From: DASQFQ01 sp963811595
Lineage (GTDB): Bacteria > Actinomycetota > Thermoleophilia > Solirubrobacterales > Solirubrobacteraceae
Reading direction: 5' to 3'
Length of the DNA: 64,000 bases
Assembly (NCBI GenBank): GCA_963811595.1
Contig: CAWERW010000002.1
Location: 372,001 to 436,000 of the forward strand
Part shown: piece by piece, positions 1 to 7,672 of the stretch
Layout: the number at the start of each line of letters is the position of its first letter
Numbering within the stretch: the first letter of the stretch is position 1
Translations under genes and position numbers: made by a program
The notes under the pieces: model-generated
Told to the model about the DNA's origin: nothing
The model's input: the letters and a program-made list of their open reading frames with translations, nothing else
Databases searched by the model: none

Positions 1-94
1 CGGTCGTCTGGGCGCGCCGGCGGCGGTTGGCGAAATAGCCGCCGATGGCGAGCAGGACCAGCACGGCCAGCACGATGATCAGCCAGGTGGGCAC
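1..94 (-). CDS. Small membrane protein, 3' end outside window
   Basis: The GTG start at 94 reads MPTWLIIVLAVLVLLAIGGY followed by a short polybasic stretch (NRRRRAQ). This is a single N-terminal hydrophobic segment of about 18 residues with an Arg-rich cytoplasmic border, so a type I or signal-anchor membrane protein is likely. It lies 23 bases beyond the sigH stop and reads in the same direction. In Bacillus the genes after sigH are rpmG, secE and nusG; what is visible here does not match RpmG. The rest of the protein is outside the window, so no function is offered. Confidence 0.5.
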   Translation of the reverse strand, partial: MPTWLIIVLAVLVLLAIGGYFANRRRRAQTT

Positions 95-117
95 GGCTCG
101 ATTACATCAGGTAAGCG

Positions 118-765
118 CTACGCCAGCACCGCGCGCGAGTCGAGGTGCGCGCCGACCTTGCGCTTGACGCGCTGGAGGGCGTTGTCGACCGTCTTGCAGT
201 CGCAGTCGATCATCTCGCCGATCACCGTGTAGGAGTAGCCGTCGAGGTAGAGCGACAGCACGCGCGACTCGAGGTCCGAGAGCACGGTCGACAGGCAGGC
301 GACGAGCGAGCGCAGCTCCTCGGAGGAGATCACCTGGTTGACCGGGTCCCACGTGGTCGAGCCGGGCAGGACCTCGTCGAGGGTGGGCTCGGAGTCGCTC
401 GCGCCCGCGGGCGTGGCCGAGAACGAGACGTAGCCGTTGAGCGGCGTGTGCTTGTTGCGCGTGGCGGTCTTGACCGCGGTGATGATCTGGCGCGTGATGC
501 AGAGCTCGGCGAAGTTGCGGAACGACGACTCGCGGTCGGTGCGGAAGTCGCGGATCGCCTTGTAGAGCCCCACGAGGCCTTCCTGGATCAGGTCGTCGGA
601 GTCGCCGCCGATCAGGAAGTACGACGAGGCCTTCAAGCGCACGAACGAGTAGTAGCGCCGCACCAGCCGGTCGTAGGCATCGGCGTTGCCCTGCTTCGCA
701 AGGGCGATGAGATAGCCATCATCAACGTGAAGTTGACCTTGAGGCTTCTGGGAGATCTTTGCCAC
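118..765 (-). CDS. sigH: RNA polymerase sigma factor, SigH/Spo0H-like (sigma-30 group)
   Basis: A sigma-70 family protein of about 215 residues that directs RNA polymerase to alternative promoters. The region 2 block (SYFLIGGDSDDLIQEGLVGL, then RNFAELCITRQIITAVKTAT) and the region 4 block (LSDLESRVLSLYLDGYSY, then DNALQRVKRK) closely follow Bacillus SigH, whose equivalents are ARSYFLIGADREDIVQEG and DNALQRVKRK. Start: GTG at 765 has an AAGGGG ribosome site 7 bases upstream at 773-778, whereas GTG at 771 would leave only 1 base. It is the last gene of the conserved cysS-rlmB-sigH run. A 17-bp hairpin and a GGGTTAACCC palindrome lie in its 5' region. Which genes it controls is unknown. Confidence 0.93.
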   Translation of the reverse strand: MAKISQKPQGQLHVDDGYLIALAKQGNADAYDRLVRRYYSFVRLKASSYFLIGGDSDDLIQEGLVGLYKAIRDFRTDRESSFRNFAELCITRQIITAVKTATRNKHTPLNGYVSFSATPAGASDSEPTLDEVLPGSTTWDPVNQVISSEELRSLVACLSTVLSDLESRVLSLYLDGYSYTVIGEMIDCDCKTVDNALQRVKRKVGAHLDSRAVLA

Positions 766-784
766 GAGCACACCCCTTCTCGGG

Positions 785-801
785 CATTTCGGCCCGAAAT
801 G
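785..801 (-). promoter_or_regulatory. Small hairpin in the sigH 5' region
   Basis: Perfect inverted repeat CATTTCG-GCC-CGAAATG with 7-bp arms, 7 bases upstream of the sigH ribosome site on the minus strand. It could be an operator half-site pair or a 5'-UTR hairpin. No U-run follows, so it is not a classical terminator. Confidence 0.4.
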
Positions 802-845
802 TCGTGGCGCACTCCTCCCCTGGCGCCTATGAGCCTCGGTTGAGG

Positions 846-855
846 GGGTTAACCC
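846..855. promoter_or_regulatory. GGGTTAACCC palindrome between rlmB and sigH
   Basis: Perfect 10-bp palindrome in the 120-bp gap between rlmB and sigH, extended by GA/TC to an imperfect 16-bp dyad (842-857). A second palindrome with the same GGTTAACC core sits before the secreted wall hydrolase gene near 54050. It may be a regulator binding site. Confidence 0.3.
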
Positions 856-892
856 TCGACTTCAGCGTGATAATTGAGCCAATGTGACACGG

Positions 893-1576
893 TTATGTGG
901 AGGTGTCAAGGCGCTGCTGCAAGATCTCGTACATAAGAACCGCCGCGGCGGCGCTGACGTTGAGCGAGTCGATGCGCCCGCGGACCGGCAATGAGACGAG
1001 GTCGTCGCACGCATCCCTCACCCTCGGCCTGAGGCCTTTGCCCTCCGCTCCGAGCACCAGGACGACGCCGCCGCGGTAGTCGGGCCCCCGGTAGGGCGTG
1101 CGCGCGCCGGCCGCGGCGCCGTAGACCCAGCACTCCGCCACCTTGGCCGCGCCGAGGAAGTCGGCGAGGTTGCGGACCTGGGCGATCGCGAGGTGCTCGA
1201 CCGCCCCCGCGGACGCCTTGCACACCGCCGGCGTGACCTCGGCGGAGCGGCGCTCGGGCAGGATCACGCCGGTGGCGCCGGCGACCTCGGCGGTGCGGCA
1301 GACCGCGCCGAGGTTCTGCGGGTCGGTGACCTCGTCGAGGGCGACGAGGAACGGCTCCGGCCGCCCGAGCAGCTCGGCGGCGTCGGCGTAGCGGTACTCC
1401 TCGACCTCGGCGCACACGCCCTGGTGCGCGTCCGAGCCGCAGCGGGCGGTGATGTCCTGCGGCGAGGCCTGGGTCACCGGCGCCCCGCTCCAGTCGCCCT
1501 TGACCGCCCAGATGCGCCGCACGCGGCGCTTCCCCCGCAGCGCCTCGGTGACCGCGTTGCGGCCGTAGATGATCAC
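893..1576 (-). CDS. rlmB: 23S rRNA (guanosine-2'-O-)-methyltransferase RlmB (TrmH/SpoU family)
   Basis: SpoU-class knotted methyltransferase of 227 residues, predicted to 2'-O-methylate G2251 of 23S rRNA using S-adenosylmethionine. The N-terminal IIYGRNAVTEAL block is typical of RlmB. The three SpoU motifs are present: DPQNLGAVCRTAEVAGA (about residues 85-102), VLVLGAEGKGLRP (about 173-185) and LPVRGRIDSLNVSAAAAVL (about 197-215). Its ATG overlaps the cysS stop by 4 bases (1573-1576), so the two are translationally coupled, as in the conserved cysS-rlmB-sigH order. TrmH of tRNA is the alternative, but the N-terminal RNA-binding domain favours RlmB. Confidence 0.9.
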   Translation of the reverse strand: MIIYGRNAVTEALRGKRRVRRIWAVKGDWSGAPVTQASPQDITARCGSDAHQGVCAEVEEYRYADAAELLGRPEPFLVALDEVTDPQNLGAVCRTAEVAGATGVILPERRSAEVTPAVCKASAGAVEHLAIAQVRNLADFLGAAKVAECWVYGAAAGARTPYRGPDYRGGVVLVLGAEGKGLRPRVRDACDDLVSLPVRGRIDSLNVSAAAAVLMYEILQQRLDTST

Positions 1577-2919
1577 GCCGGCACGAGCTCGGGGCCCTCG
1601 GGCCCGTCGCGGATCTCCCAGCCCGCGGCCCGCAGCTCGTCCCTGAGACGGTCCGCCTCGGCGAAGTCCTTGCGGGCGCGGGCCTCCGCGCGTTGCCGCG
1701 CGAGCGCGACGAGCTCCTCGGGCGCGCCCTCCTCAGCGTCCAGCAGGTTGTCGAGCGCGAAGATCTCGAGCATCTCGCGCAGCTGGGCGTCTCCGACAGG
1801 GCCCTCGCGCCGGTTCGCCTCGCGGATCCAGTCGAACACCCGCGCCAGCGCCTCCGCGGTGTTGAAGTCGTCGGCCAGCGCGTCGAAGAAGGCGTCCCGG
1901 AGCGGGGCGAGGTCGTCGGGGGACGCCCCGCGCTCGAGGCGGCGACCGGCGTCGCGGATCCGCCGCACGCTGGCCGTGGCGGCCTCGAGCCGCTCGCGGT
2001 CATAGGCGATCGGCTGGCGGTAGTGGCCGGCGACGAAGTACAGGACCAGCGCGTCGCGCCCGACCTCGTCGAGCACCTCGGCCAGCCCGCGGATGTTGCC
2101 TTCGGACTTCGCCATCTTCTCGCTGCCGAGCTGCAGCATCCCGTTGTGCATCCACACCCGCGCGAGCGGGCGGCCGCGCGCGGCCAGCGTCTGCGCCGCC
2201 TCGTTCTCGTGGTGCGGGAACAGCAGGTCGATGCCGCCGCCGTGGATGTCGAGCTCGACGCCCAGCAGCTCCTCGGCCATCGCCGAGCACTCGATGTGCC
2301 AGCCCGGCCGGCCCGCGCCCCACGGCGAGGGCCACGAGGTGTCCTCGCCCTCCTTCTCGCCCTTCCAGAGCGCGAAGTCGAGCGGATCCTCCTTGCGCTG
2401 GGCGCCCTCGACGCCCTCGCCCTGGTCCATCTGGTCGACGCCCCGGTGCGACAGCTCGCCGTAGGCGGGCAGCGAGCGCACGCGGAAGTAGACGTCGCCG
2501 CCGGCCGGGTAGGCATGCCCGCGCTCCACCAGGTCGGCGATCAGCGCCACGATCGGCTCGACGTAGTCCGAGGCCAGCGGCTCGTGGTCGGGCCGCCCGA
2601 GACCGAGCCGCTCGGTGTCGGCCAGGTAGTGCTCGGTCATCTCGCGCGCGAGCTCGCCGGAGGGCACGCCGGCGGCCTGGGCGGCGGTGTAGATCTTGTC
2701 GTTGATGTCGGTGATGTTGGCCACCAGCACGACCTCGAGGCCCTCGTGCTCGAGGAAGCGCTTGAGGAGCGAGAAGACCACGTAGGGCCGGGCGTTGCCG
2801 ACGTGGACGCGGGAGTAGACCGTCGGCCCGCAGGCGTAGATGCCGACCTTCCCGGGGTCTCTCGGCTCGAGCGGGACCATCCCGCCGTTGCGTGAGTCGT
2901 GGAGTGAAATCGCCCGCAC
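1573..2919 (-). CDS. cysS: Cysteinyl-tRNA synthetase
   Basis: Class I aminoacyl-tRNA synthetase that charges tRNA-Cys, 448 residues from GTG at 2919 (MRAISLHDSRNGG). Upstream in-frame codons to 3009 exist but do not look like CysRS and run into the divergent gene. Visible motifs: zinc ligand Cys in YACGPTVY, HIGH-type HVGNARPY, further zinc ligands in HIECSAM and FPHHENE, and the KMSKS-type KMAKSEGN. The C-terminal DALR-like helical region is present. Adjacent rlmB overlaps by 4 bases. In Bacillus, gltX and cysE lie between ispF and cysS; here those are absent and a plus-strand block occupies 2972-8631. Confidence 0.95.
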   Translation of the reverse strand: MRAISLHDSRNGGMVPLEPRDPGKVGIYACGPTVYSRVHVGNARPYVVFSLLKRFLEHEGLEVVLVANITDINDKIYTAAQAAGVPSGELAREMTEHYLADTERLGLGRPDHEPLASDYVEPIVALIADLVERGHAYPAGGDVYFRVRSLPAYGELSHRGVDQMDQGEGVEGAQRKEDPLDFALWKGEKEGEDTSWPSPWGAGRPGWHIECSAMAEELLGVELDIHGGGIDLLFPHHENEAAQTLAARGRPLARVWMHNGMLQLGSEKMAKSEGNIRGLAEVLDEVGRDALVLYFVAGHYRQPIAYDRERLEAATASVRRIRDAGRRLERGASPDDLAPLRDAFFDALADDFNTAEALARVFDWIREANRREGPVGDAQLREMLEIFALDNLLDAEEGAPEELVALARQRAEARARKDFAEADRLRDELRAAGWEIRDGPEGPELVPA

Positions 2920-2971
2920 GGTGCGGGACCTTAGCCCGTAAAGACCGGCGGTCCCTGTAGCTTCCCGCGCC

Positions 2972-4195
2972 GTGTCAGGCCATGCTGCGGTGCAGGAGGC
3001 GTTCCGCACGCTTCCCGAGCGCTATCTCGGGGCGCACGCCGACTTCGACGCGACCTACCACATCCGCCTCGGGGACATCGGGCACACGTGGGAGGTCCGA
3101 TGTACCACGCACGGCGCCCGCGTCCGGGCGGGGATCACGGGCCGCGCGCCCGACGTGGTCATCGGCACCGACGCCGAGACCTGGCTGCGCCTCCGCCGGG
3201 GTGAGCTCTCCGGCGTCGAGGCGTTCTCGCAGCGGCAGCTCTACGCCCGCGGCGACCTCGACCTGGCAGTCGGCTTCGAGGGCATGTTCCGCCTCCCCAA
3301 CGGCCGCCCGCCGCTGTTGCGCGTCCACGACGTCGAGCTCGAGCGCGGCCCGCGCATCTCGGCGCTGACGATGGGCGAGGGCCCGGATGTGCTGCTCCTG
3401 CACGGGCTGGGGTCCGCCAAGTCCTCCTTCTTCGACACAGCGGCGGCGCTCAGCCGCTCCTACCGCGTCCACGCGCTCGACTTCCCCGGCTTCGGCGGCT
3501 CCAGCAAGCCCGCGCTGGCCCGCTACGGCGCGCCGTACTTCGCCCGCACCACGCTCGGGGTGATGGACGCGCTGGGGATCGAGCGCGCCCACCTCGTCGG
3601 CAACTCGATGGGCGGCCGGGTCGCGCTCGAGGTCGGGCTGCGCGAGCCGGGCCGCGTCGGCGGGCTGGCGCTGCTGTGCCCGGCGCTCGCCTTCGTGCGC
3701 CGCGGCTACCAGCCGCTCGTGCGCCTGCTGCGGCCGGAGCTCGGGCTGCTGCCGCACTCGCTCGGCCGCGGGCGGATCGAGCGCCAGTTCTGGTCGATGT
3801 TCGCGGACCGCGACCTCGTCGACCCGAGCGTGGCCGACATCGTGGTCGACGAGTTCGAGCGCATCTACCGCTCCCCGGGCGCCCGCCTCGCCTTCCTGGC
3901 CAGCGCGCGCTCGATCTACCTCGAGCCGCCGTTCGGCCGCGGCGGCCTGTTCCCGCGCCTGGAGGCGCTCGAGCCGCCCGCGATGTTCGTGTGGGGCTCG
4001 CACGACAAGCTGATCCCGCCCGGCTTCGGCCGCCACGTCGAGCGCTGGCTCCCGCACGCCGAGCAGATCCTGCTCGACGGCTGCGGCCACGTGCCCCAGG
4101 TCGAGCGGCCTGACCGCACGAATGGCCTGCTCACGCGGTTCTTCGCGCGCATCGACGCGCTCGGCGCCGCCCCGGCGGCGCGCGCCGCCGCCTAG
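2972..4195 (+). CDS. SCP2-like domain fused to alpha/beta hydrolase
   Basis: 407 residues. The first roughly 115 residues resemble an SCP2 sterol-carrier fold (VVIGTDAETWLRLRRGEL, then YARGDLDLAV), a lipid-binding module. The rest is an alpha/beta hydrolase: oxyanion region LLHGLGSAKSS, nucleophile elbow GNSMGG (Ser near residue 213), acid Asp in WGSHDKLIP and His in GCGHVPQVE. The likely role is hydrolysis of an ester or thioester of a lipid presented by the N-terminal domain; the substrate is not predictable. GTG at 2972 is used; GTG at 2990 is possible. It is followed after 12 bases by an acyltransferase remnant and an SRPBCC protein, which suggests a lipid-handling operon. Confidence 0.8.
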   Translation: MSGHAAVQEAFRTLPERYLGAHADFDATYHIRLGDIGHTWEVRCTTHGARVRAGITGRAPDVVIGTDAETWLRLRRGELSGVEAFSQRQLYARGDLDLAVGFEGMFRLPNGRPPLLRVHDVELERGPRISALTMGEGPDVLLLHGLGSAKSSFFDTAAALSRSYRVHALDFPGFGGSSKPALARYGAPYFARTTLGVMDALGIERAHLVGNSMGGRVALEVGLREPGRVGGLALLCPALAFVRRGYQPLVRLLRPELGLLPHSLGRGRIERQFWSMFADRDLVDPSVADIVVDEFERIYRSPGARLAFLASARSIYLEPPFGRGGLFPRLEALEPPAMFVWGSHDKLIPPGFGRHVERWLPHAEQILLDGCGHVPQVERPDRTNGLLTRFFARIDALGAAPAARAAA

Positions 4196-4207
4196 ACTTC
4201 TCGCCCC

Positions 4208-5061
4208 ATGGCGGCCACCGCCGATCTGCTCTCGGGCGTCGCCGAGCTCGTCAAGTCGCGCGTGCCCGCGGCCGACCTCGACGAGCGCGACCCCGACTAC
4301 ATCCGCGAGAGCCTCCCGCGGCTGTGGCTGCTCGCCTCGCTGTACTTCCGCGCCGAGGTGCGCGGCCTGGGCAACGTGCCCGAGGAGGGGCCGGTGCTGC
4401 TCGTCGGCAACCACTCGGGCGGCAACCTCACGCCCGACACGGCGGTCTTCACGCTCGCGTTCAGCACCTACTTCGGGGTCGAGCGCGTGTTCCACCAGCT
4501 CGCCCACAACCTCGTGCTCTCGATGCCCGGCCTGTCGTTCCTGCGCAAGTACGGGACCGTCGCCGCCTCGCACGAGAACGCCCGCACAGGCGCTGCGGGC
4601 CGGCGCGGCCGTGCTCGTCTACCCCGGCGGCGACTACGAGGTCCACCGCCCGAGCTGGCAGGGCCGCCGCGTCGACTTCGGCGGCCGCAAGGGCTTCCTG
4701 CGCGCTCGCGCTCGAGGAGGGCGTGCCGATCGTGCCCGTCGTCTCGATCGGCGGCCAGGAGACCGCGCTGTTCCTCTCGCGCGGCGAGCGGCTCGCCAAG
4801 GGGCTCGCGCTCGACCGGCTGTTCCGCCTCAAGGTGCTGCCGATCTCGCTCGCGCCGCCGTGGGGCCTCAACGTCGGCGACATGCTCGGCCACCTGCCGC
4901 TGCCGGCCAAGATCACGATCGAGGCGCTGCCGCCGATCGACCTGCGGCGCGAGTTCGGCGACGAGCCCGATCTCGACGAGGTCTACGACCACCTCGTACG
5001 GCTGATGCAGGAGACCCTCGACGCGCTGGGCGCCGAGCGGCGCTTCCCGGTGATCGGATGA
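4208..5061 (+). pseudogene. Lysophospholipid acyltransferase-family protein, two +1 frameshifts
   Basis: The reading begins at ATG 4208 with the acyltransferase (PlsC-like) motif region GPVLLVGNHSGGNLTPDTAV, where NHSG replaces the usual NHxxxxD. It continues to ASHENAR and then loses frame. Homologous sequence resumes one frame on with QALRAGAAVLVYPGGDYEV (the PEG/PGG motif), and shifts again to LALEEGVPIVPVVSIGGQET. One extra base near 4586 and one near 4704 would explain both shifts. The third segment ends at TGA 5061 with an ATGA overlap to the next gene, as expected of an intact operon member. Either a recent double lesion or two sequencing errors in GC-rich sequence. The intact product would acylate lysophospholipids or glycerol phosphate at the membrane. 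Confidence 0.75.
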
Positions 5062-5552
5062 GGGTCGAGTCGAAGATCGAGATCTCGGCGCCGCCCGCGC
5101 TCGTCTGGCAGTACGTGTCGGACCCCTCGCGCTACCTGCACTTCATGTCCGGGATCACGCGCTGGGAGGTCGTCGGCAGCAAGCGGATCGGGCTCGGCGC
5201 GCGCTACCGGATGCTCCTGCGGGTCGGCTCCGCGGAGGTCGGCGGGCTGATCGAGGTCGTCGAGTTCGCCCGCGACGCCGATCTCGCCTGGACCTCGATC
5301 ACCGGCATCGACCAGCGCGGCCGCTGGCGCCTGCGGCCCGCCCACGACGGCCGCACGACCGTGACGACGCTGCGCCTCTCCTACGGCGTCGCCGGCGCGG
5401 GGATCTGGGGCTGGCTCGCCGACCGCGTCTCCGCCCCGACCGTCCGCGGCCACCTGCGCCGCTCGCTGCAGCAGCTCAAGCGCCAGGTCGAGCACGAGCA
5501 GCTGCGCTCGGCGGCCGCGGAGCGCCGCCGCTCGCGCATGGGCGCAGCCTAG
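5058..5552 (+). CDS. SRPBCC (START-like) family protein
   Basis: 164 residues. The opening MRVESKIEISAPPALVWQYV and the following DPSRYLHFMSGITRWEVVG are typical of polyketide-cyclase / SRPBCC helix-grip proteins, which hold hydrophobic ligands. The C-terminal part is basic and helical (LRRSLQQLKRQVEHEQL). ATG 5058 overlaps the acyltransferase stop (ATGA), so the two are translationally coupled. Context with SCP2-hydrolase and acyltransferase suggests lipid binding or modification; the ligand is unknown. Confidence 0.75.
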   Translation: MRVESKIEISAPPALVWQYVSDPSRYLHFMSGITRWEVVGSKRIGLGARYRMLLRVGSAEVGGLIEVVEFARDADLAWTSITGIDQRGRWRLRPAHDGRTTVTTLRLSYGVAGAGIWGWLADRVSAPTVRGHLRRSLQQLKRQVEHEQLRSAAAERRRSRMGAA

Positions 5553-5567
5553 ATTCACACCCGAGCG

Positions 5568-5597
5568 ATGGATTCCGGCCGCGCGCCGGATCTCCAT
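5568..5597 (+). promoter_or_regulatory. Long dyad immediately upstream of the DHA2 transporter start
   Basis: Inverted repeat ATGGA-tt-CCGGC-cgcgc-GCCGG-atc-TCCAT ending 4 bases before the ATG at 5602. No normal ribosome site is visible between it and the start. It may be a repressor operator or a hairpin controlling translation of the exporter. Confidence 0.4.
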
Positions 5598-5601
5598 CCA
5601 C

Positions 5602-7026
5602 ATGAACTCACACACACGCTCCCGGCGCGCGACCGGCTGGATCGTCGCGCTGACCGCCGTCGGCTCCCTGATGGCGGCGCTCGACACGCTCGTCGTCGCC
5701 ACCGCGCTCAGCACGATCCGCGTCGATCTCGGCGCGTCCGTCGAAGGGCTCGAGTGGACGGTCAACGCCTACAACCTCAGCTTCGCCGTGCTGCTCATGA
5801 CCGGCGCCGTGCTCGGCGACCGCTACGGGCGGCGCCGCTTCTACGCCGTCGGGCTGGCGCTGTTCACCGTCGCCTCGGCCGCGTGCGCGCTCGCTCCTGA
5901 TGTCGGCTGGCTGATCGCGGCCCGCGCCGCGCAGGGCGCCGGCGCCGCGCTGCTGATGCCGCTCGGCCTCGCGCTTCTGACCGCAGCCTTCCCGCCCGAG
6001 AAGCGCGGCGCCGCGATCGGGATCTTCAGCGCGATCACCGGCATCTCCGTCGCCGCCGGGCCGCTCGTGGGCGGTGCCGTGGTCGAGGGGCTGAGCTGGG
6101 AGTGGATCTTCTGGGTCAACGTGCCGATCGGCCTGATCGCGCTCCCGCTCGTGCTCATGAAGATGGACGAGCGCCGCGGGCCCGCCTCGGCGCTCGACCT
6201 GCCGGGCCTCGCCCTCGTCAGCGGCGGCGCCCTCGGCCTCGTCTGGGGCCTGGTGCGCGGCAACCTGGCGGGCTGGGGCAGCGCGGAGGTGGTCCTCTCC
6301 CTGGCCGCCGGCGCGTTGCTCGTGGTGGCCTTCATCGCCTGGGAGGCGCGTGCCGCGGCGCCGATGCTGCCGCTGCGGCTGTTCCGCTCTCGCGGCTTCT
6401 CGGCCGGCAACGCCGCGAGCTTCTTCACGCTCGCCTCGCTGTTCGGCTGCGTGTTCTTCTATGCGCAGCTGCTGCAGACCACGATGGGTTACGGGCCGCT
6501 GGACGCCGGGCTACGGCTCATGCCCTGGACCGCGACGTTCATCACGATCGCGCCGCTCGCGGGCGCGCTGGCCGACCGCATCGGCGAGCGCCCGCTGATG
6601 GTCACCGGGCTGTCGCTGCAGGCGGCGGGCACGGCCTGGATGGCGCTGATCGCACAACCCGGAATGGAATATTCCGCTGCGCTCGGCCCGTTCCTCGTCG
6701 GCGGCGTGGGCGTCTCGATGGCGATCCCGGCGGCGCAGAACTCCGTGGTCGGCTCCGCCGCCGACGCGGTCATCGGCAAGGCCGCGGGCGTCAACAGCAT
6801 GATGCGCGAGCTGGGCGGCGTGTTCGGCATCGCCCTCGCCGTGACCGTGTTCGCCGGCGCCGGCAGCTACGCGTCCGCCGACGCATTCACCGACGGCTTC
6901 TCCGCCGCGATCGGCGTCACCGCCGGCCTCGCCGCCGCCGGCGCCCTGACCGCCCTCGCGCTGCCGCGCCGCAGCCGCGCCCGCAGTCCCCGTCCCGTCC
7001 CCGCACTCCAAGGAGAGACGTCATGA
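5602..7026 (+). CDS. MFS transporter, DHA2 (EmrB/QacA-like) family
   Basis: 474-residue, roughly 14-helix major facilitator. Motif A-like LGDRYGRRRF lies after helix 2, and motif C-like GISVAAGPLVGGAVV in helix 5 marks drug/proton antiporters. NVPIGLIALPLVL follows as in EmrB. It is predicted to export drugs or other hydrophobic compounds across the inner membrane using the proton gradient. The last codons overlap the next gene by ATGA at 7023, with ribosome site AAGGAGAG at 7010-7017 serving that gene. Confidence 0.88.
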   Translation: MNSHTRSRRATGWIVALTAVGSLMAALDTLVVATALSTIRVDLGASVEGLEWTVNAYNLSFAVLLMTGAVLGDRYGRRRFYAVGLALFTVASAACALAPDVGWLIAARAAQGAGAALLMPLGLALLTAAFPPEKRGAAIGIFSAITGISVAAGPLVGGAVVEGLSWEWIFWVNVPIGLIALPLVLMKMDERRGPASALDLPGLALVSGGALGLVWGLVRGNLAGWGSAEVVLSLAAGALLVVAFIAWEARAAAPMLPLRLFRSRGFSAGNAASFFTLASLFGCVFFYAQLLQTTMGYGPLDAGLRLMPWTATFITIAPLAGALADRIGERPLMVTGLSLQAAGTAWMALIAQPGMEYSAALGPFLVGGVGVSMAIPAAQNSVVGSAADAVIGKAAGVNSMMRELGGVFGIALAVTVFAGAGSYASADAFTDGFSAAIGVTAGLAAAGALTALALPRRSRARSPRPVPALQGETS

Positions 7027-7322
7027 CGCAGGTCATCGTCCGTTACACGGTCAAGCCCGGCCGCGAGGCCGAGAACGAGGCGCTCGTGCGCGCCGTCTAC
7101 GAGGAGCTCGATCGCCGCCGCCCGGAAGGGCTGCAGTACGCGACGTTCGCGTACGACGGCGGCCACAGCTTCCTCCACCTCGCGTCCTACGACGCCGACG
7201 GCGAGCACAGCCCGTTCGAGGGCGTCGCCGCCTTCGAGCGGTTCAAGGAGGGGCTGGCCGACCGCTGCGCGGAGCCGCCCGTCCGCACCGAGCTGCGCCG
7301 CGTCGGCGCCTTCCGCATGTGA
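7023..7322 (+). CDS. Antibiotic biosynthesis monooxygenase (ABM)-fold protein
   Basis: 99 residues. MTQVIVRYTVKPGREAENEA and the later SFLHLASYDADG match the dimeric alpha/beta ABM fold used by small quinone monooxygenases and by stress proteins of unknown activity. ATG 7023 overlaps the transporter stop, with a strong AAGGAGAG ribosome site. It is co-transcribed with the DHA2 exporter, a VOC protein and an ECF sigma factor, a grouping consistent with a response to a small organic stressor. Confidence 0.7.
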   Translation: MTQVIVRYTVKPGREAENEALVRAVYEELDRRRPEGLQYATFAYDGGHSFLHLASYDADGEHSPFEGVAAFERFKEGLADRCAEPPVRTELRRVGAFRM

Positions 7323-7672
7323 GGCCGAGCCCCGTGGTGCACCTGGAGCTGCACACCGCCGACCGGGCGCGGGCGTGCGCGCTGTACGAGCAGCTGCTCG
7401 GCTGGCGCCCGCGGCCGGTCGGGAGCGGGCCGGGCCGCTACCTCGCGCTCGACCTCGGCCGCGCCTTCGGGGGCGGCGTGGTCGAGTGCGGGACGGCGGA
7501 CCCGGTGTGGGTGCCGTACGTCGAGGTCGCCGACGTCGCGGCGCTCACCGCGCGCGCGGCCGGCCTCGGCGCCTCGGTGCTGCTCGCGCCGCGCGACGGG
7601 CCGGCCGGGCGGCGTAGCGTTGTGTCCGTGCCGGATGGAGGAGAGATCGCCCTGTGGGAACCGCGCCGATGA
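7319..7672 (+). CDS. VOC (glyoxalase/bleomycin-resistance fold) family protein
   Basis: 117 residues. VHLELHTADRARACALYEQL and the later WVPYVEVADVAAL show one VOC half, and the C-terminal IALWEPRR is typical of the family. Starts with GTG 7319 overlapping the previous stop; GTG 7334 is also possible. The 3' end overlaps the sigma-factor start (ATGA, 7669-7672). Small VOC proteins bind metals or small electrophiles; the reaction is not predictable. Confidence 0.75.
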   Translation: MRPSPVVHLELHTADRARACALYEQLLGWRPRPVGSGPGRYLALDLGRAFGGGVVECGTADPVWVPYVEVADVAALTARAAGLGASVLLAPRDGPAGRRSVVSVPDGGEIALWEPRR

